Assembly: GCF_035046485.1 (NCBI RefSeq)
Contig: NC_085138.1
Coordinates: 431,445,265-431,509,264 of the forward strand
Reading direction: 5' to 3'
DNA length: 64,000 nt
Source: Aedes albopictus
Taxonomy: Eukaryota; Arthropoda; Insecta; Diptera; Culicidae
Of this stretch, positions 11,593-22,979 are shown in pieces; position 1 is the stretch's first letter, and the number at the start of each line of letters is the position of its first letter. The notes under the pieces were generated by a model. It saw only the letters and a list, made by a program, of their open reading frames with translations. It was not told the origin of the DNA and ran no database searches. Made by a program: the position numbers and the translations under genes.

Positions 11593-11854
11593 TAAAACTT
11601 ATTAATCTGTAAATACAGCATTGTTTAGTCTTCTGGTTTCTAAATATATTGCTGGGAGCAAATTTGTTCAATTTATTAAACTACAGCTTTATTGCATGAA
11701 ATCGACCCAAACGAATTTAATGGTGAATATCAATTAGCATTTTTAGAAGATAGTTCGTGACATTTAACTTGAATTTTCGAAAAAGAGTTAGTTTTTCGTG
11801 ACTTTCTTGTAGAACTAGTCTAGCCGCACAAGTTTTTCATGTACCATATTCTCA

Positions 11855-12605
11855 GGTTCAGCGGTCAAACCTACAACCAATTAGTGCACTATCTGATAGC
11901 TCTTGATGTCCTGATCAACTTTGCCGAAGACGAAATTCTTCTATGTAGTTTGATTCTCGAGCTACAGAAGTTTAGATTTGTTTTGATACACTAGCGCCAC
12001 CTAGCGGATAAACCTACAACCAACTAGTCCACTATCGGATAGCTCATGATGTCCTGATCAACTTTGCCGAAGACGAAATTCATCTTTGTAGTTTCATTCT
12101 CGAGATACAAAAGTTTAGATTTTGTTGAACACAAGCGCCACCTAACCGAATAAACCTACAACCAACTAGATCACTATCGGATAGCACTTGATGTCCTGAT
12201 CAACATTGCCGAAGACGAAATTCGTCTATGTGGTCTGATTCTCGAGATACAGAATTTTGGAATTTTAAGGACTCACTAGTGCCACCTGGCGGATAAACCC
12301 AGAACCAGCTATTTCACAATCGGATCGCACTTGATGTCCAGATCAACTTTACCGAAGACGAAATTCTTCTATGTAGTCTGATTCTCGAGATACAGAAAGT
12401 TTGAATTATGAGGACTCACTAGCGCCACCTAGCGGATAAACCTTGAATCAACTAGTTCACTAACGGTTAGCTCTTGATGTCCTGATCAACTTTGCCGAAG
12501 ACGACATTCGTCCATATGGTCTGATTCTCGAAATACGAGCGCGAAGGTATTGGCTACACCTATCAAAGCAAAATGTTTCGTGATCACTAGCGCCACCTTC
12601 TGGAG
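11855..12605. repeat. Tandem repeat, five units of about 143 bp
   Basis: The anchor motif ending TTGATGTCCTGATCAAC recurs at about 11901, 12044, 12186, 12329 and 12472, a spacing of 142-143 bases. Each unit also carries CTTTGCCGAAGACGA, ATTCTCGAGATAC and AGCGCCACCTAGCGG, with 10-15 percent divergence between units. It resembles a short satellite array or the tandem core of a larger element. The units have no open frame in common. Confidence 0.9.
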
Positions 12606-12635
12606 CGAATACGTACTATATTACGTACTATTAGA

Positions 12636-12689
12636 TTGATTGATTTGTCTTTATTAGAGAGACTTTCAGCCCTTGGCTGGTTCGTCTCT
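12636..12689 (-). mobile_element. 54-bp 5'-truncated retroposon fragment
   Basis: Only 54 bases lie between two perfect copies of a 13-bp duplication, ACGTACTATTAGA (12623-12635 and 12690-12702). On the minus strand the insert ends AAAGACAAATCAATCAA, a short repeated tail like that of a LINE or SINE. The same sequence sits at 46840-46899 with its own flanking duplication. It is therefore a severely 5'-truncated retrotransposon copy. The parent family is not identified. Confidence 0.75.
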
Positions 12690-12778
12690 ACGTACTATTA
12701 GAGAGTCCTTTGCTGAAGACACCAGTCTTCCAACATTCCTCATTTCCACATAGTTATCGCAAAAGTATCTGATCTATA

Positions 12779-12832
12779 AATAGATCACTGGGCGTGCGAG
12801 GCATTAGATCTATAAATAGATCGCTGGGCGTT
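12779..12832. repeat. Short direct duplication with palindromic core
   Basis: Two copies of GATCTATAAATAGATC followed by RCTGGGCGT lie about 35 bases apart (around 12773 and 12808). Each core is a perfect 16-bp palindrome. Confidence 0.7.
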
Positions 12833-13139
12833 AATGGGTTAAAACTACAAGATAAAAACAAAAAAAAACCTTTAATAGGTGAACTGGTTCAAAAAGTTAT
12901 GTTGTCCTTGAAAAACTTTGAATTTAGGATCACCCCTCCACCCTCAGGACTCCAAAAATGGTTTTACGGAATCTTTACGATGCAGAAGCATTATACAGGG
13001 TGATTGGTTCCAGACTTTACAAAATTTTAAGAGAGTTTGGTCTCCTAAAGTTATGAAAAAATGCCTAAGGAACATAAGGTCGGAAATCACTGCTAAGTGA
13101 GTTAATCACAATTAGTTTTCAAACTAATTTTTCAAACAA

Positions 13140-14070
13140 GTTTTCAAAATTTTCCAAAAGGCAGCCAATTAATCGTCCCATAATAAATTAAAAAGTTTCC
13201 ATAAATAATTCGAAAATTACCAATAAATAATTAGGGGTGGAAGCAATAATAAACTAGAAAAGTTCCATAAACAATTCAAAAAGCGCATAAATAAATCGAA
13301 ACTTCCCATAAATAATTGATTTTCTAGCAATAAAAAATGTATGAATTTCCACAAATAAATCAACAATTGCAATAAAAAACTATATTTTTTCCAACAAAAA
13401 TTTTCGAACATACTACATTATAGAACTATGATAGAAAGACTGAAACTATTGTGCAATTTAACAGACAATCGCTTGCTGTCCGAACTCGCTAACGCTCGTC
13501 GGACTTAAAAAAGGGATAACATCTCTGTTCGCATTATACCGGGCAAATTCTTGGATCTGTGGATTGCCTAGAACCGAATCGACGCAGTTACGGCGCATCG
13601 GATTTCGGAAACATCGGCGGCCTTCTGCCGCCTCAGTTCCTCAATCCTCTATGCGGCTTCGCCGCATGGCTCAGCCGGTACTTTTACCTTGCTCATCAGT
13701 TCCTATTTATTGCTAAATTTTCAATTGCTTTTTTGATGTTTTTCAATTGGGAATTTGTAAATTTTTTATGGAAAAATCAGATTTATTTATGGAAAATTTT
13801 AACTGTTTTGGTGGAAAAAATGTAGTTATTTATTGCAATTATTGAATTATTCGTGGAAATTCCGACGTTTTTTATTGCTCGAAAATCAATTATTTATGGG
13901 AAATTTTGATTTATTTATGCACATTTTGATTTGTTTATGGAAATTTTATAGTTTATTATTGCTCCCACCCCTACTTCTTTATTGGCAATTTCTGATTTTG
14001 TTACGGAAAATGATCACTTTTTTATGAGTCGTTTATATTTTAGCCTTTCCAAAATTACCTACAAAATTCT
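13140..14070. mobile_element. Fold-back element with AT-rich arms and a GC-rich loop
   Basis: The left arm (about 13140-13420) and right arm (about 13720-14070) are inverted copies. For example, AATAATTAGGGGTGGAAGCAATAA-like sequence near 13225 is mirrored by TTATTGCTCCCACCCCTA near 13960, and GATTTTCTAGCAATAAAAAA near 13317 is mirrored near 13870. The arms are rich in ATTTATGGAAA-like units. The loop at about 13440-13715 differs sharply and is GC-richer, with several strong small hairpins. No transposase is visible. Peptides from the arms are repeat translations and should not be read as genes. Confidence 0.7.
13480..13715. other. GC-rich stem-loop cluster in the fold-back loop
   Basis: Perfect small hairpins are visible at 13616-13632 (GGCGGC-CTTCT-GCCGCC) and 13651-13667 (ATGCGGC-TTC-GCCGCAT). 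A third lies at about 13477-13503, with GTCCGA pairing with TCGGAC. The segment is compositionally unlike the flanking AT-rich arms. It has no long ORF of recognisable type and no match to a tRNA, rRNA or snRNA that I can identify. Confidence 0.6.
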
Positions 14071-14169
14071 TGGCGATATTCTCATGAGATCCACAAACAC
14101 ATTCTCCCACATATTCACAGCATATCTCTCGGGAGATGTATATGACAATTTACGAAAGACAATCTTGGA

Positions 14170-15605
14170 GGAACATATTCCATGAAATTTTCTTCCAAAA
14201 TTCCTCCAGAAATTCCTCTAGAGGAACCTCAAGAAATATCACTAAAAATTGTTCTAAAAAAGCATCAATGCTTAAGAAATTCCTCCATAGATTGTAATAA
14301 AATCTACTTCGGGGATTCTTTTAGAACACAATCCAGGGATTCCTGACATTCTAAAAGAGTTCAGAATTCATTCAGAAATTTCTCTAGGGATTTCTTTAAA
14401 ACATTTTCCGAATATTCCTTCAGAAATATTTTTTTTGGGATGCCTTAAGTTCCTCCATTAATTTTCAAAGAATTTCTATTGAGAACCTCCTAAAATGGTT
14501 CCATTGATCCATTAGAATTTCCGCAAAAAGGGTCACTCAAAAATAACTATCTTCAACTTCCTCCCTCTTATGGCACACTTTTTGTATGTGACCTCCTCTG
14601 AATTTTGTGTATGGGTTATCACATTTCTCTGAACCCTCTCTCTCCTCAAAGCGTAACTTTTTACGCTTACAGACGTTCTTTCTTCAGAAATTATTCCAAT
14701 TTCCGAAGTAATCCGATGATTCTTTAAGGAATTCCCCAATCTGTTGCTTCAAAAATTCTTTCAGAACTTTTTCAAAAAAAAAATCTTCATGAAAAGTCTC
14801 CAGGAAATTCTCAAAAGTCCTTTCATGATTTCATCAAGTGATTCCAACAGATACATATCCAGAGATTTCCGCAGAAACTCATGTAAAGATTCCTTCATAT
14901 ATTTCACGAAATATTCCTCCTAGATTTCTTCCAAGGATAGCTTTCCGAATTCTTACTCGGATATTTTAAGAAATTCAGAAAATAGGTTCAGAAACAAATC
15001 CTAGAATGTTTTAGATAAATTTCTTTGAAATTACCAAGGGTTTGTAAAAGAGATTTCCAGAATTTTTTTTAGCAACTCTTTCTAAAATTTCTTTAGGAAT
15101 CCTGAGATTCTTTCACGTAATCTTTCAGGAATTCGTTTAAGAATATCTCCAGGAATGTTTACATGAATTAGACAGGAAATTTGTTCCAATTTTTTTTTTC
15201 AAAATTCATTCAGAAATTCCTTTATAGATTCCATCTAAATCTTACTCAGGAATTCCTTCAGAAATATATCTAAAGACTCCCTCAGTACTTTGAGGATTTC
15301 TTCATAAATGTCAACAAGAGAAAACCTCAGATTTTTTCCATAATGTTTTCAATTCTCAGAATTTTCATAGAATTTTTAGTGATTCTTTTAGAAACTATTT
15401 CAAAGGTTTTCTCCAGGAACCGTTTAAAAAATTCGTCAGTAGTTACCGAAGAAATATCTAGAAGGTTTCTCTTTGGAATTCTTCCTGCGGTTCCATCAAA
15501 AATATCTCCTGGGATTCATTTAGAGTTTTCTCCAGGAATTATTTCAGATATTTCTCCATAGATTTTTACAGAAGGGTTTTATGAAATTACATAAAAATAT
15601 TGAAG
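14170..15605. repeat. Degenerate repeat field, TTCCTCC orientation
   Basis: About 1.4 kb is built of loosely conserved 10-20 base units such as AAATTCCTCCAGAAATTCCT. The plus strand is enriched in TTCC/CC-pyrimidine units. No gene is present, and open frames here are by-products of the repeat. It joins an oppositely oriented field at about 15.6 kb. Confidence 0.85.
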
Positions 15606-18600
15606 TTATTCTTCTAGGCTAACCTGAAGGAATTTTTAAAGAAATGTTTAAAAACTTCTTGAAGATTCCTGAAGCAATTTCAGAAACAATCGTTGGATAA
15701 GTTCCTGGAGGAATTCCTGGGGAATACCTGGAGGCACTCTATGAGATGGATTGAGAACATTTTCTAGAAGAATTTTATGAGAAACTTTTTGAGAAACTTA
15801 ATAAAAAAAATCTTGAAAAAGTTTCTGAAAGGATTTCAAAAGGACATCCTTGAGGAATTTCTGATAAAGAAGGTTCTGAAGGAAGTCTCTTAGAAAACAC
15901 TCTTTGAGAATCCGTGCAAAAATTGCAGTAAAAGGTATTAGAGGAATTCTTGAAAAAACCCCTTAATAAATTTCTGAAGAGATTCCTGGAGGATGATTTG
16001 GAAACCCTGGAAGAACTCTTGGAGATACTTCTGGAGGAATTTCCAAAAGAATTTCTTGCACAATGTCTGAAAGGTATAAAAGGATAAACATCCCTGAAGC
16101 AATTGCCCCAGTTGAATTTTCGTAGTGAATTTTAATCAATTCGAAGAATTCTTAAAGGACTGACCAGGAGAAATTTCGGGGAAAAAATCTTAGTGAATCT
16201 TTGAAGCAATGCCTGGAAAACTGCAGAATGCTGTGCAGTAATTCAAAGAAGATTTTTTTGAGATATTCCAGAAGAAACGCTTAGCAATAAATCTTGAAGT
16301 GATTTCTGAAAGGATCTCTGAAGGGTTTCTGGAAAAAAAAATCTGATGGAATCCCTGAAGAAAGGTTTCTATAAATCTAAAGGAGGTTACGATCCATCCC
16401 TGGAGGAATTCCCGGATGAATTTCTTAAGGATTTTCTGGATAAATTCCTAAAGAAATGCCTGAGAGAAATTCTCAAGGAATTCCTGAAAAAAAAACCCTA
16501 AAAGATTGTATTAAGGAACCTCTAGAGGAGTTCCAACTGTTTCACAAATCTAAATTTCTAAACCCCATAAGAGTATCCTAGCTGGAATACCTGGATTATT
16601 TGACGAAATTTCTGAATTATAGGATTGGATAACATTTTAATAGCATCTCTTGGAGGACTTTCGAAAAATAAAATTGAAAGAATCCTTGAGGAAAGCACCA
16701 GAGAAATAAATAACGAAATTCTCAAAATACATCATTGGAGGCCATTGGAGCTCAATAAATACTTTGTCGAAAGAATACTGGGAGAATTTTCATTGGAATC
16801 GCAATAGGAATTTGTTGAAGAGCTCCCAAAGCATCGTTGTGAGAATTTCAAAAGGAATCATTGAAGGAATTCCCACAGTATTTGTTAGGATTTTTATTTT
16901 TTGAAGTAAGTGCAATAGAACTTCTTAGAAGAAGGAACTCTTAGTTCTTGGAGAAAATTCTAAGAAACCCATTGGAGATAACTACTGGGTAATAATGGAA
17001 ATACTTGGTTCAATCTTTTCGGTAGAATTCTACCAAATGGCATCCTTGTACTTTACTTGAGCTATAATGATTCTGAATTCTGGAACATACTAAAAAAGTT
17101 TTGAAAAGAACGGTAAAGTAATATTTTTTAAATATTTTTTTAAGAATGACTTGCTTAAGGAATTACACCTTAAGATGTTCTTGTAAGAATTTCTAATACA
17201 ATTGTTGAAAAAAATTCTCATGATTTTGGACAAACGGTTGGATGCTCCCTTGAAGAAGTTCTAAAAAGAAAAAAACTAAACTTTGAAGGATTTTTTCAAG
17301 TCTTTTATAAAATATCTGACTGATGGTGCTATCACAAAAAACTCTCTCAGAAAGCTTCTTAAAAATCCTAGGAGACATTTCTGAGAAAACCCTAATAGAA
17401 ATTTGGAAGAAAACCCTATCGAACTTCTTGGAGTAATTTCTTATGTTGTCGTTGGAGAAACTTTTAGAAGAATACTTGAATAACTGTCCAAAAAAAATTC
17501 TTGGAAGGATAGCTGATAAATTTCTGGGAAATTTTGAAGTTTTCTTGTGAGAAAAATCCGCAATAGAATATTTAGAGGAGTTTCTGAATCATTATGGAAA
17601 TTTCTTAAGAAATTCTGAAAATGACTCCTATAAAAATAATTCAAGAAATCCGTGGAGGATTTTTTGGAGGACCAATGAAAAAAATCTGAAAAGATAATTC
17701 AGACAAACTTGAAGATAATATAATAGTGCAGGCATTTCTTTATTCAAGGAATTCTCAAAAAAATCTTGAAAAAAAACCTACAAAAATATTGGTACGAAAA
17801 AAGAGAAGAGAAGAATCTTCTCCGAATCTTTGGATGGATTTCTGAACAATATCTTGAAAACATGTTTTTCGATATCCATGTACGAGCTCCTAGACAAAAC
17901 ATTGGAGAAAGACCACAAAGATGTCTTGATGAGTTCCTGTGAATTCCAGGAACAGTCGGAGTCAGAGGAAATTATAAAATAAATGATTGATAGAGTCCTT
18001 CATTATTATACTTTGCAAAAAACGCAAGAGGATTTTTTTGGATAAAATTCCCAAATAATTCTGAAAAAAAATCCCTAATAATGGAATTTCTGTAGAATTT
18101 TTTACTAAGAAAAATCTCATTCGGAATACTTGGAGAAATGTTTAAAGGATTTCCTGGGGGAACATTTTGAAGAATCCTTGAAGGATTAATCAAACAATTC
18201 TTTGAGGGGTATCTAAAGGAATAATGAGAAGAATTCCTGAATGAAAGTTTAATGAAACTTCTGAAGAAATCCCTCAACTCAATCGTTGAATGAACTTCTG
18301 AAGATATCTTAAAAAAAAAGACTTGAAGGAATTCTTGAGGGAACTGCCAATGCAGTTCTTGACAGTATTTTTTAGAAAATTTTTGAAGAAACACCCAGAT
18401 TAACCTTTTAAATTTTTTTTCAAGAAATTCTCGTAGAGATTTTTGGATGAGCTCCCGAAGGAAAATTTGGGAGAAATCGTTGAAAGTTCTCGAAACAAAC
18501 GGTAAAAGATAATTTGGAAAATCCTCCAAAGGTATTCTTGGAGCAATTTCTGGAGAATTTCTATGAAAAATACCAGCAAGAATTCCTAAAGCAATTTAGA

Positions 18601-18965
18601 ATTTTAAGAAGGAATTTGTGTAGCAGTTCTTGGAGTAATTCTTAAAGGTATTATTGAAGAAATGATGGAGCCTCTGCCTATACTATAAAATTATCTGAAG
18701 GGAGTCCCGAGGAAGCACTTGGTAGATTCCCTGAAGAAATCTTCGATAGAATTCTCAAAGTAATCCTTGATTAAATCGGTATAAGAATCCTTGGGAGAAA
18801 TGGTGGAGAAATGATCAAATTTTTTTTCTTTGAATTTATACTTGGAGAAAATGTTCGATGACATTCTCGTGTGAATCTATGAGCGTATTTTCGAGTAAAT
18901 TCCCAAAGAATCTGTGGGTTATTCGCATTAGGATGTTTTGGAAGAGAAATCCTTGAAGTAAATTT
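15606..18965. repeat. Degenerate repeat field, GGAGGAA orientation
   Basis: About 3.3 kb of the same kind of degenerate unit appears here as the reverse complement (AATTTCTGGAGGAATTC-like). Together with the preceding field it forms one large, strand-switched domain. The 185-codon minus-strand frame at 17972-18529 lies wholly inside it and reads as a low-complexity F/S/R/I-rich peptide, so I do not call it a gene. Confidence 0.85.
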
Positions 18966-19019
18966 TACAGGATTTCCGTGGTATCTAAGCCTTGCGTTGT
19001 GAAATTAACGCTTCTATGT

Positions 19020-19290
19020 AATAATCAAGATCAAAAGGGAGCGACTTTAGAGGTGGGTCAGCCGCACTCTACGCAGAAGTGGGAACGAAATTTGCAAGCA
19101 AGCGTTAGATTGGAACCCAGCAAGACATCGCAACAGAGGCAGGTGCAGAGGCCCATGGCGACACAGCCAAAGAAATGAAGGAGGTCGATATACCTTTGAC
19201 CTGGCCATAGGTCAAGGCGATAGCTGTCAATCGTCTACGATTCGGCCCTCTGCACCACCACGGTGCTCAGGACTGGAAGTAAGTAAGTAA

Positions 19291-19293
<3 letters not shown>
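19020..19293 (+). pseudogene. 5'-truncated LINE 3' end (RT C-terminus) with TAAG tail
   Basis: Two frames give C-terminal LINE peptides. The first is KQALDWNPARHRNRGRC-like near 19095-19150. The second is KEVDIPLTWP, then a stop, then AIAVNRLRFGPLCTTTVLR, ending at 19282. A (TAAG)3 tail follows at about 19279-19291, as is common for mosquito RTE-type LINEs. The fragment keeps only the extreme C-terminus and short 3' tail, with stops and a frameshift. A long (TA)n tract begins immediately afterwards. Confidence 0.6.

Positions 19294-19294
<1 letters not shown>

Positions 19295-19365
<71 letters not shown>
19295..19365. repeat. (TA)35 microsatellite
   Basis: This is an uninterrupted alternating TA tract of about 71 bases adjoining a LINE tail. 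The YIYIYI peptides in frames crossing it are artefacts. Confidence 0.98.
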
Positions 19366-19367
<2 letters not shown>

Positions 19368-19379
19368 GTAAAATGCTCT

Positions 19380-20520
19380 TGGAGGTAACATAATTTTTCG
19401 ACCAGAACTTACGACGTTCAGATTTCTGAAATTGTAGTTTTGATCTTTTTGAAAATGCCAATTTTGAGACATCTGTCATCATCCTACTTATGTATTCATG
19501 TTCCACATCATCAACCATAAATTAACATTCAAGAGTGCCTGATTGCAAGTTTATTTTGTCTTCTCGTTCGTTCTGTCCTATCTACAACTTCACCTGAGGT
19601 CTGCAGCAGTTTGCAGTCGTCATCTGTTGTCTTTGTCACCATCATTATAGACTGCCAGCTCTGCATCGACATCTAGCTAGGTACTGTCATCGTTGACTTG
19701 CTGACCCATTTTCTCAAGTACCTGTCCATAAATTAGTACCGCAAGAATGCCACACACGTGCGCTGGAACATACCCCAAGTGCCAGTTGCCAGCAGGTGAT
19801 GTGATGTGCTGTGAAAGAAAGGCATGGCGATTGTCAATCAATTTCCACTCGGTCTTCTTCCAACCACCCGCCCAACCAACCGTTCCCGCCGCAAAGATTG
19901 ATGCATTTTGTTTAGCTACTCCCACTTGTGTATCGTGTGCTATCCGCTTGATGCCCACACACATACGTCAATAAGGGACTACTAGACTACAAACCGTGAA
20001 GTACGGTTTCGAAACTCGGCACGTTCCACGCGAGAAGATCGCCCGAGCGGCGCGGCGAAGGCTGATGATCGATTGAAGATGCACTGCTGCTGCTGCGGCC
20101 GTTGGCTAGCACTCACTTAACAAAAGAGCGAACAAACACACTCACTTTCCGCCCTGGGGTCTGTTAGAGAGGAGAGCATTGGGGCAAAAAAGTGAACCTC
20201 ATCCCGTGCGCAAGTACAAAATGTAAACAGATTGATGCCAGCAGCAGGCAGAAGGGTTTCTTTAGTTGAGGAAAAACAAAATGCTACATAAGTGCGCGAT
20301 GAGTCGAAGATGTGCGCGCGCGTCGCGTCTGAATGCCTTCTCCCGCGGCTGACGAGTTGAACCCACTTGCCTCACGCGGATGTCCCCCAGCTGTTCTGCC
20401 CTACAGCTAGCTCAGCCGAGACAAAGGCGTGCAAAAACTTAGAAAGTGACGACTAGTGTTATACTGTTCAATATGATAGGACCGCATTGAGTCTTGAAGC
20501 TTAAAGCTTCATATTAAAAG
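19380..20520. other. No gene recognised; GC-richer unique block
   Basis: This block is less repetitive and more GC-rich than its surroundings, especially at 19980-20430, where GCGCGCGTCGCG-like and CpG-rich text occurs. It could contain a promoter or untranslated exon of a host gene. I see no conserved protein, splice-bounded exon or RNA gene that would prove it. Confidence 0.3.
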
Positions 20521-20524
20521 TACA

Positions 20525-20640
20525 TGGAGCCATAAAGCCGAAGCAGTAAACGCGCGGGTATTTAGCTCGACCATGCTGAGAGTGATGGGTTCGATTCTCA
20601 GTCGTCCAGGAACTTTTCGTAATGGAAATTCCTTAGACTA
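20525..20640 (+). mobile_element. Truncated Feilai-like SINE head
   Basis: The plus strand resembles the tRNA-like head of the Feilai-type SINEs at 3720-4008 and 51913-52189. It carries AAGCCGAAGCAGTAAACGCG, then a B box GGGTTCGATTCTCAG near 20588, then CTTTTCGTAATGGAAATTCC. The body is missing, and degenerate repeat sequence follows directly. No duplication is visible. Confidence 0.65.
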
Positions 20641-21905
20641 TATTTATACCTGGACTTTATTCTTTAGCATTTTCTAATGATTTTTTTCTCTAGTTCTTTT
20701 AGGTATTATTTCAAAGATTCGTTGAAAAAATCATTATTTAACTTTATTCAGTGGTTCTCTAAAAAATCCACCAGGATTTTTTTTTGTATCTGCAGAACTT
20801 CGTTCAGAAATTTCTCCAGAAAGTAATTTTGCGATTTTTGTGCACAAATCGCTTCAGAAATTGCATAAGAAATTTTCTGAGAATTCCTTCAGAAAATCCT
20901 CCGGAGATACCTCAGAAAATTAATGAGGGATTTCTTCAAAATTCGGCCAGTACCATTGTCTGTGATTTCTGCAAGCACTTTAAAGAGATTTCTTCAGGAA
21001 TTCCTTTACGGATTGGATCCTTGGATTTACTTGCAGAACTCCACCAGCAGTTTCTTATGAATGTTTTAAAAAAATAACCCTAGTCATGCATTGGGCTTCA
21101 TTACAGGCAGACATGCCCGATCAGCGTACACTGCGTCAGCGAGGTGAACTTGTGCTAATGCACGAAGAAGGTAAGGCATGATGTTTCTTCAGGTATTTTT
21201 CTAGGCATTTATCCTGGGAATTTCTATAAAGGCAGCTTCAGAAATTGCTCCAAGATTTTTTCCAGGAATTCCTCTAAAATTCCAAAAGTTACTTCAAGGA
21301 GTTTGCTACGTGATTTCTTGAAACAATCCAGGAATTTCCCAGAAATGCCTTCACGTATTCTTCAAAGAATACATAAGTATGTTTTGTGCAAATTCTTGAA
21401 GAAGTTTTGGAAAATCCCAGAATGAATATCTGAACAAATTCTACAAGGATCTCCATGGGGAACTCTGATGACATCCAAGGAGATATTTCTAATTTGATGT
21501 TCAAAATAATACCTTGTAGGCATTTTTGCTGGAATAACTAAAGCAATTTTTCAATGAGTTCTTAGAAAAAACCCTGGGAAGAATCTATGAAAAAATCTTT
21601 GAAAATTTGTACACAAATTTTTAGTAGAGTGCTGAAATTCCTGAAGAAATCCCTAAAATTCTGAAGAAGTCTTCAGAGATAAAATATATTCTCAATGAAA
21701 TTTCAGAAGAAATTCCGGCAGGGATTTAATACAGACCCCCTGAAGGAATTTTCTAAATCATTAGTATAATCCCTGTAGAAATCTTAAAAAAACTAAAAAA
21801 AGGAATTAGTAAAGAACTTCCTGGAGGAATATCTGAAGATACTTCTCGGGAAACCCTTGTTGGAGTTCACAGAAAAAAATATTGTGGAATTCAGCGATAA
21901 ATTCT
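20640..21905. repeat. Degenerate repeat field with internal strand switch
   Basis: This is another domain of loosely repeated AATTTCTCCAGAAA-like units. The pyrimidine-rich orientation prevails to about 21360. The complementary AAGAAATTCC/GGAATATCTGAAG orientation prevails from about 21390 onward. A GC-richer non-repetitive island interrupts it at about 21085-21180 and is listed separately. Confidence 0.8.
21107..21170 (+). CDS. Candidate small internal coding exon
   Basis: A 60-64 base island of balanced composition sits inside a degenerate AT-rich repeat field. It is bounded by good splice signals on the plus strand: CTTCATTACAG or the next AG (GGCAG) on the left, and AAG followed by GTAAGG on the right. 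The open frame through it reads ADMPDQRTLRQRGELVLMHE, a polar, protein-like sequence unlike the translated repeats around it. I do not recognise the family. With the downstream AG as acceptor the exon is exactly 60 bases. If real, the window lies in the introns of a plus-strand host gene. I found no second convincing exon. Confidence 0.3.
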
Positions 21906-21908
21906 ATA

Positions 21909-22122
21909 GGGTAGCGAACCACTTGGGCAGCGGCCGGTATTTTGGGCACTCTTCGCTATAACTCAGTCAATTCCAAACCAATTGACTTGAAATTTTGTAC
22001 ACGACTAGATACTATACGTATCTCATCTCGTTCCAAAAATTGTGTCAATTGGTTCAGAATTGGTTGAGTTATAGCAGAAATGTGCCCAAAATAGGACCCC
22101 TGCCGAGATGGTTACACTTCCC
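21909..22122. mobile_element. TA-flanked MITE, 214 bp
   Basis: Long inverted repeats (about 90 bases with mismatches) share TATTTTGGGCAC, GCTATAACTCA and ACCAATTGAC between 21936-22000 and 22030-22100. Outer ends are GGGTAGCGAACCA and TGGTTACACTTCCC. TA flanks it on both sides (21907-21908 and 22123-22124). The element is non-coding, of Tc1/mariner-type insertion style. Confidence 0.75.
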
Positions 22123-22124
22123 TA

Positions 22125-22880
22125 ATATAATTCATGGACGATTTTCTCAAACTATTTCTGCAGATATCTATTGATGAATGCCTTGTAGAAATTATTAGGG
22201 AATACCTGAAGAACCGCATACATAAGCGTCTACAAAGATTCATAGAAAACAATCTTGAGGTACAGGGGTTAGAAAAAATGATCGGGATGGGCAAAATTTT
22301 CACTTTTCAAAAAATGATCAAATAGCTAGATGCTATTGCTTAAAAAAATCTCAAATTTATACTGTAAGTTGATCAACTAGTTGTGTATAAGTGATCAAAC
22401 TTGGGAAAAGATCGGGCAACTCTACGCGAAGTTAGAAAGATTCTAGAAAAATGTATAATTATCATATAGCCAACTTTAAGCTGTTATATCTCCGGATTCT
22501 ATGAACCAAATGCAATGAAATTTTGAGCCTTCATGACTTTAATAATGACCTACGGAAAGCTTTAAATTTAACTTAAAATTTACAACACAAAAGAAAATTA
22601 TAACGATTAGACTGACTGCTAACGACTGTATTGACGAGTATTTCGCTTGTTTTACGGCTCTTTCAGTCTATATTAAGCAGCTAAAACGCCTTTCGCATCT
22701 ACTGTCCTACGTTTCGGTGTGTATTTCACCTTCTCCTTCTCCTTCACCTTCTTCGATTAGATTATTTTCTAATATAACACCAAAATTTCCAAAACATGAG
22801 CCTCGTTTGAAAATTCTAAATGATAATGGTAGTTCATATTAATTTTCTTTAATTGACATGAATATAAACCTGTTGCGAAG
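22125..22880. other. No gene recognised
   Basis: This is AT-rich spacer with a short TTCTCC run near 22730-22760. No supported gene or element end is visible. Confidence 0.4.
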
Positions 22881-22979
22881 AAAAAAAAAACTAAATACCC
22901 GACAATAAATTTAAAAAATATTGGAATGCATTTTAAAAATAGACCAATTTACTAAATAAAAAACATAAAACAAAAAAAA

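Noticed and set aside
11855..12605. CRISPR-like array
   Set aside because: It is a eukaryotic tandem repeat of 143-bp units, without short conserved repeats separated by unique spacers.
13616..13667. Bacterial-type terminators or bacterial DNA insertion
   Set aside because: GC-rich hairpins are present, but there is no T-run, no bacterial gene, and the segment sits inside a fold-back element.
17972..18529. 185-codon open frame on the minus strand
   Set aside because: It lies wholly inside a degenerate AATTCC-type repeat field and translates as low-complexity F/S/R/I-rich text with no domain.
19227..19518. Frames encoding long YIYIYI runs
   Set aside because: They are translations of the (TA)35 microsatellite.
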